DNA of 9,727 nucleotides from an uncultured Clostridia bacterium (GTDB taxonomy: Bacteria; Bacillota_A; Clostridia; Christensenellales; CAG-138), in assembly GCA_946539625.1 (NCBI GenBank), contig CAMNHT010000034.1:1-9727 (forward strand), in the 5' to 3' direction. How positions within the stretch are numbered: the first letter of the stretch is position 1; the number at the start of each line of letters is the position of its first letter. Below the pieces are notes generated by a model. That model had not been told where the DNA came from. It did not search any database and was given only the letters and a program-made list of their open reading frames with translations. This document shows, in pieces, positions 7,405 to 9,727 of the stretch. The position numbers and the translations under genes were made by a program.

Positions 7405-7660
7405 TATTGCCAACGACTGCATGATCTCAACTTCGGACCGGCGATCGTCCGACTGCTTTCGGTACTGTCGGCAGGCGGTGCGGTCGGCTGCGGTCGGTCC
7501 GGGCGCGAGCGCGCCGCGGGATTTCGGACCTATATGCCGTTCACGCTCGGCTCGGGCATGGCGGTGCTCGCAGCGCTGTTCCGATATTACGGCACGGAAG
7601 GACGCGGCGGACGGGTCGGGGTTCAAGTATGACACGTCTCGTCCGGGCATCGCGTACGCA
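7405..7660 (+). pseudogene. Remnant of an MgtC/SapB family membrane protein gene
   Basis: In one frame, bases 7405-7632 read as ~75 residues that match the N-terminal part of MgtC/SapB proteins: a first segment VRLLSVLSAGGAVGCGRSGR, then ERAAGFRTYMPFTLGSGMAV, against the family pattern RLLLAxxxGxxIGxER...AGxRTxxLVxxGxA. The segment GRVGVQV before the TGA (7630-7632) matches the family's RIxAQV, and a shifted frame after it still reads SRPGIAYA, like the family's VSGIGFLGAG. The frame has no ATG before RTYM and is closed by TGA at 7366-7368. An ATG at 7421 is one base out of register, suggesting a frameshift. Family members are usually ~220 residues; the rest is missing. MgtC proteins are inner-membrane proteins linked to low-magnesium growth. 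This copy should be non-functional. Confidence 0.62.
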
Positions 7661-7712
7661 TCCTGTCTTAGGCAGGATTGAAAAGGTATCGGGGACGAAA
7701 AGCGGACAGGGC

Positions 7713-7735
7713 GAAAAGCCATGCCTGCTTTTTTC
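7713..7735 (+). terminator. Weak terminator-like hairpin before the rpmG promoter
   Basis: GAAAAGC (7713-7719) pairs with GCTTTTT (7727-7733) across a 7-base loop, and the T-run continues to 7734. The stem is mostly A-T, so it would be a weak terminator. It could be the original end of the decayed mgtC gene or help insulate the rpmG promoter. Confidence 0.4.
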
Positions 7736-7766
7736 CAAAAATCTTTTGCGGAAATCAAATTTTTCG

Positions 7767-7795
7767 TTGACAAACCGAAACCGTTGTGGTAACTT
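7767..7795 (+). promoter_or_regulatory. Promoter of the rpmG-secE-nusG operon
   Basis: A perfect -35 TTGACA (7767-7772), a 17-base spacer and a -10 TAACTT (7790-7795) are preceded by TGG, giving an extended -10. The predicted transcription start is about 7801-7803. This fits strong constitutive or growth-rate-linked expression of ribosomal genes. Confidence 0.82.
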
Positions 7796-7804
7796 ATTCA
7801 AGGT

Positions 7805-7827
7805 GCCCCCGTTGGGGGCTCGTTTTT
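7805..7827 (+). promoter_or_regulatory. GC hairpin followed by a T-run at the 5' end of the rpmG message
   Basis: GCCCCC (7805-7810) and GGGGGC (7814-7819) form a perfect 6-bp stem with a GTT loop, followed by TCG and TTTTT (7823-7827). It begins only a few bases after the predicted transcription start. It may protect the 5' end of the message from nucleases, or act as a terminator for transcripts coming from upstream. It seems too close to the start to be a classical attenuator. Confidence 0.55.
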
Positions 7828-7856
7828 GATGGATCAATTTTAGGAGGAGCATTAGA

Positions 7857-8006
7857 ATGCGCGTAAAGATCACCTTGGCCTGCACCGAATGCAAGCAGAG
7901 AAATTACAATACGTTCAAGAACAAGAAGAACGATCCCGATCGTCTTGAGTTCAACAAGTACTGCCGTTTCTGCCGCAAGCACACGCTGCACAGAGAGTCC
8001 AAATAA
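7857..8006 (+). CDS. rpmG: 50S ribosomal protein L33, zinc-binding form
   Basis: A 49-residue protein begins [19 protein letters not shown] and ends [11 protein letters not shown], the normal length for L33. Two CxxC pairs, Cys9/Cys12 and Cys36/Cys39, form the zinc ribbon of the C+ type, as opposed to the cysteine-free paralogue that many Firmicutes make under zinc starvation. It is a small basic protein of the large ribosomal subunit near the E site. The start has AGGAGGAG (7842-7849) seven bases before ATG. It is the first gene of rpmG-secE-nusG, the typical Firmicute order; the trnW gene often found before secE is absent here. Confidence 0.97.
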   Translation: MRVKITLACTECKQRNYNTFKNKKNDPDRLEFNKYCRFCRKHTLHRESK

Positions 8007-8018
8007 CGGGAGAGCATC

Positions 8019-8837
8019 ATGGCAAACGTAGTGGAAAAGGACAATATGACAAAGACCCTGCGTCTTCTCGTCATTTTGCTGCTGGTCGTCGGCATCGTCA
8101 CCCTTGCGGTCACGGTGTATGATATGGCAAGCGGTTCCTCGCTTCTGAAGCTGTTCGATGCGAAGGAAGTCGCGGCGGAAGCAGCGGAAGAAACTGCCGA
8201 AGCGGCGGAAGCAGCGGAAGCAGCGGAAGAAACTGCCGAAGCGGCGCAGACGACGGAAGCAGCGGAAGAAACTGCCGAAGCGGCGCAGACGGCGGAAGCG
8301 AGCACGGTCGACCCGAACTGGGGCGGTCAGATGGTTGCGTACGTCATGCTGGCGATCGCGAGCATACTTTTGGTGTTCGGCTGCATCATGTACTTCGTGA
8401 AGAACAGCTACCGTTCGTTCCAGGGCACCTGCATCGCGGCAATCATCTTCGCGCTGTATCCGCTGATCTTCTTCGCGGTCAATATCGGATCGCATCTGTT
8501 CGCGCTGATTTATACGGTACTGGTCCTTGCGATCATCGTGCTGGCGATCTTTGCGCTGAAGTCGCGCTGGCAGGTCTACATCAAGGAGATGACCGGCGAA
8601 GTCAAGAAGCTCACTTGGCTCTCTATGAAGGAGCTCGTTAAGGCGACCGCGGTCGTTCTGGCGTTTGTTCTTGCGTTCGCACTGCTGATCTACGTCCTTG
8701 ATCTGATCTTCTACACGCCGGTCAGATTGCTGCTCACCGGTTCTGAGGAGTCGACCGCTACGGTTGCGCCCGCAGAGGAAGAGACGCCCGTCGATACGAC
8801 CGAAGAAGCAGGAGAAGGCACGGAGAATAACGAGTAA
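8019..8837 (+). CDS. secE: Preprotein translocase subunit SecE with four extra membrane helices and an Ala/Glu repeat
   Basis: The C-terminal part (~187-238) is a clear bacterial SecE: amphipathic helix IKEMTGEVKKLTWLSMKELV, then one membrane helix (~208-230). SecE clamps SecY in the Sec translocon. Most single-helix SecE proteins have 60-90 residues; this one has 272. Before the SecE domain come a membrane helix (~13-35), an Ala/Glu-rich segment (~51-95) with three 13-residue repeats, and helices at ~103-127, 136-155 and 161-180. After it comes an acidic tail (239-272). Positive-inside reasoning gives a consistent topology: N-terminus and the KNSYRS and KSRW loops inside, the Ala/Glu segment and tail outside. 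The ribosome site is GGGAGAG (8008-8014). The frame is continuous with no better internal start near the SecE domain, so the extension appears genuine. Position before nusG supports secE. Confidence 0.93.
   Translation: MANVVEKDNMTKTLRLLVILLLVVGIVTLAVTVYDMASGSSLLKLFDAKEVAAEAAEETAEAAEAAEAAEETAEAAQTTEAAEETAEAAQTAEASTVDPNWGGQMVAYVMLAIASILLVFGCIMYFVKNSYRSFQGTCIAAIIFALYPLIFFAVNIGSHLFALIYTVLVLAIIVLAIFALKSRWQVYIKEMTGEVKKLTWLSMKELVKATAVVLAFVLAFALLIYVLDLIFYTPVRLLLTGSEESTATVAPAEEETPVDTTEEAGEGTENNE
8178..8294 (+). repeat. Three tandem 39-bp repeats within secE
   Basis: Three near-identical units lie at 8178-8216, 8217-8255 and 8256-8294, each encoding EAAEETAEAA plus a three-residue tail (EAA, QTT, QTA). 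Differences cluster at the 3' end of each unit. The unit length is a multiple of three, so copy-number changes would keep the frame. The array encodes part of the predicted external segment of SecE. Confidence 0.92.
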
Positions 8838-8842
8838 CGCCC

Positions 8843-9427
8843 ATGAGTCAGGAAACGAAATGGTACGTGGTCCATACCTATTCCGGGTATGAGAACAAGG
8901 TCAAGGAAGACCTTATTAAGGCCGTCGACAACGCCGGGCTTTCGGATATCATTCTGGAGGTCATGTATCCGACGGAAGAAACCATTGAGATCCTGCCGAA
9001 CGGAAAGCGCAAATCTGTCACCCGAAAGGTCTACCCCGGTTACGTCATGGTCAAGATGGTCGTAGACGTTGTTGAGAAGGAACGTCCCGCAGAACAGGGC
9101 GGCGGCGTATCGCGCGATCTCGTGATGAATCCGCGCGCGTGGTACCTGATCCGCAACACCCGCGGCGTCACGGGCTTTGTCGGTCCGGGAAGCAAGCCGG
9201 TTCCCTTAAAGGACGAAGAGGTCGTGGCGATGGGCGTCGAGCGCATTCCGATCGTGCTCAACATCGAAGTCGGCGAAACGGTGCGCGTCGTGTCGGGCCC
9301 GCTCGAAAACTTCCTCGGGCGCGTCGACAAGATCGATCCCGAACGGCAGAAGGTCAAGCTGTCTGTTTCCATGTTCGGCAGGGAGACGCCTGTTGAGCTG
9401 GATTTCATTCAGGTCCAAAAGATTTAA
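8843..9427 (+). CDS. nusG: Transcription termination/antitermination protein NusG
   Basis: This 194-residue protein begins KWYVVHTYSGYENKVKEDL, the hallmark NGN-domain start of NusG. The domain continues through VYPGYVMVKM (63-72) and WYLIRNTRGVTGFVG (100-114). A KOW domain follows (~142-190: VGETVRVVSGPLENFLGRVD). NusG binds RNA polymerase to control pausing and links it to Rho or ribosomal protein S10. The segment between the NGN strands (~78-98, with EQGGGVSRDLVMNPRA) is slightly longer than usual. There is no good ribosome site directly before ATG; the gene starts five bases after the secE stop, so translation is probably coupled to secE. The gene is followed by a 300-base leader, not directly by the next ribosomal gene. 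Confidence 0.98.
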   Translation: MSQETKWYVVHTYSGYENKVKEDLIKAVDNAGLSDIILEVMYPTEETIEILPNGKRKSVTRKVYPGYVMVKMVVDVVEKERPAEQGGGVSRDLVMNPRAWYLIRNTRGVTGFVGPGSKPVPLKDEEVVAMGVERIPIVLNIEVGETVRVVSGPLENFLGRVDKIDPERQKVKLSVSMFGRETPVELDFIQVQKI

Positions 9428-9464
9428 AGCGACAAGTTTTCGGTCTGTCGAAAAACATTGCGAT

Positions 9465-9499
9465 TTGACGAAAAACGCAAGCGCGCTGTAAATGCGCGC
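9465..9499 (+). promoter_or_regulatory. Candidate promoter for the downstream ribosomal genes, with an inverted repeat around the -10
   Basis: TTGACG (9465-9470) and TGTAAA (9487-9492) are separated by 16 bases and could be a -35/-10 pair. The -10 lies exactly in the 7-base gap of a perfect inverted repeat, GCGCGC (9481-9486) and GCGCGC (9494-9499). Upstream are two CGAAAAAC copies (9449-9456 and 9469-9476), 20 bases apart. Expected target: rplK, just outside the window. Confidence 0.5.
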
Positions 9500-9510
9500 A
9501 CGAAAGAGAC

Positions 9511-9559
9511 GGAGGAAGAACGGATGCAAATCCGTCAAATTCAGCGACATGTGCGGTGA
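9511..9559 (+). CDS. Possible 11-codon leader peptide before rplK
   Basis: ATG at 9524 is preceded by GGAGG (9511-9515) with an 8-base gap, as good a ribosome site as those of the real genes. It reads MQIRQIQRHVR and stops at TGA 9557-9559. The coding part covers a GNRA hairpin and the 5' arm of a 10-bp stem whose 3' arm begins exactly at the stop codon, so a translating ribosome would block that stem. This is the arrangement of a regulatory leader peptide, but such a short frame can occur by chance. Coordinates include the ribosome site. Confidence 0.35.
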
Positions 9560-9670
9560 ATTTGACACCTTACAGGGCCGCCGCCCGGTCACACGAGGTG
9601 TGATAGGCGGCACTGCAAAACCGGTCTGTTGAATCACGCAGTGTTCAACTGACCGAGAGCGAAGCGCTTT
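9521..9670 (+). ncRNA. Highly structured 5' leader RNA between nusG and the next gene
   Basis: Consecutive perfect stems fill this stretch: CGGAT/ATCCG with a GCAA tetraloop (9521-9534); GTCAAATTCA/TGAATTTGAC (9534-9543, 9557-9566); GCCGCC/GGCGGC (9577-9582, 9606-9611) enclosing TCACAC/GTGTGA (9589-9594, 9598-9603); CGGTC-T-GTTGAA with TTCAAC-T-GACCG (9622-9633, 9644-9655), one mismatch; and AGAGCG/CGCTTT (9656-9661, 9665-9670), one G-U. In addition CACTGC (9611-9616) is complementary to GCAGTG (9638-9643) in the loop of the fourth stem, giving a pseudoknot or an alternative fold. It is probably a regulatory leader of the L11/L1 operon. No known riboswitch class was recognised and there is no terminator T-run. 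Confidence 0.65.
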
Positions 9671-9672
9671 AT

Positions 9673-9698
9673 GTGGGAGGGGAGGCACCCCGCACCAC
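9673..9698 (+). promoter_or_regulatory. L1-operator-like stem before rplK
   Basis: GTGG (9673-9676) pairs with CCAC (9695-9698) and GGGG (9679-9682) with CCCC (9688-9691), leaving an asymmetric internal loop (GA opposite GCA). A GTGGGAGG...CCAC element between nusG and rplK resembles the mRNA site through which ribosomal protein L1 represses the rplK-rplA operon. The assignment is by appearance and position. Confidence 0.5.
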
Positions 9699-9715
9699 AA
9701 CTATAAAAAACATAT

Positions 9716-9727
9716 AGGAGAAACAGC
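9716..9727 (+). promoter_or_regulatory. Ribosome binding site of the next gene (expected rplK)
   Basis: AGGAG at 9716-9720 followed by seven bases reaches the window edge, so a start codon is expected at or just past base 9728. By conserved order after nusG the gene should be rplK (ribosomal protein L11), but none of it is visible. Confidence 0.6.

Noticed and set aside
7660..7678. Hairpin ATCCTGTC/GGCAGGAT with a TTA loop
   Set aside because: Good 8-bp stem, but no T-run on either strand, so not a terminator; no other role could be supported.
7253..7681. A 142-codon + strand open frame overlapping the end of the membrane protein
   Set aside because: Its product is Arg/Ser/Cys-rich with no structure. 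A different frame of the same stretch shows the MgtC resemblance, so this is a by-product of the decayed gene.
7315..7773. A 152-codon - strand open frame over the mgtC remnant
   Set aside because: No domain or hydrophobic pattern; the reverse of a region with + strand homology.
7794..8495. A 233-codon - strand open frame with repetitive Arg/Phe text opposite rpmG and secE
   Set aside because: The repetitive RRFGSFFRCF pattern is the antisense of the Ala/Glu repeat in secE, not a real repeat protein.
9437..9454. TTTTCG/CGAAAA inverted repeat after nusG as a terminator
   Set aside because: AT-rich stem with no T-run after it; transcription probably continues into the rplK leader.
9541..9660. 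Possible tRNA or T-box in the rplK leader
   Set aside because: No acceptor stem, T-loop or CCA pattern for a tRNA, and no T-box sequence or terminator/antiterminator pair.

Overview
The window looks like chromosome from a moderately GC-rich Firmicute, probably of the class Clostridia. The evidence is purine-rich AGGAGG ribosome binding sites a few bases before almost every gene, a zinc-ribbon form of ribosomal protein L33, the conserved order rpmG-secE-nusG followed by what should be rplK, and closest resemblance of the peptide transporter genes to clostridial Opp/Dpp systems. Every supported gene is on the + strand. No tRNA, rRNA, IS element, CRISPR array or prophage gene was seen.

Region 1 (1-6668) is an oligopeptide/dipeptide ABC importer: the 3' end of the solute-binding protein (oppA), a strong intrinsic terminator, then oppB, oppC, oppD and oppF, closely spaced or overlapping, and finally a 58-codon membrane miniprotein that starts inside the oppF stop codon. 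A second intrinsic terminator closes the unit. Two subunits are unusual. OppC carries an RCC1-type repeat domain of about 300 residues (seven recognisable blades) between its first two membrane segments, predicted to lie outside the membrane. OppF carries about 180 charged, largely helical residues between Walker A and the Q-loop, inside the cell. The same operon thus encodes an importer enlarged on both faces of the membrane.

Region 2 (6669-7766) is a loosely packed interval. It has a good extended -10 promoter, a 145-residue four-helix membrane protein of unknown function, a pair of palindromes (one close to a CcpA/LacI-family operator), and a decayed fragment of an MgtC/SapB-family gene without a usable start and without its C-terminal half.

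Region 3 (7767-9727) is the start of the ribosomal/secretion cluster: promoter, a GC hairpin at the predicted 5' end of the message, rpmG, secE, nusG, then a 300-base leader whose downstream gene (expected rplK) begins just past the right edge. SecE is much larger than normal: its usual single-helix domain is preceded by four extra membrane segments and a tandem Ala/Glu repeat. The rplK leader contains a candidate promoter, a possible 11-codon leader peptide with a good ribosome binding site, a ladder of perfect hairpins with a competing or pseudoknot pairing, and a final GTGG...CCAC stem resembling an L1 autoregulatory site.

Most worth following up are the OppC propeller, the OppF insertion, the enlarged SecE and the structured rplK leader. 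All family assignments come from reading motifs by eye; no database search was made.
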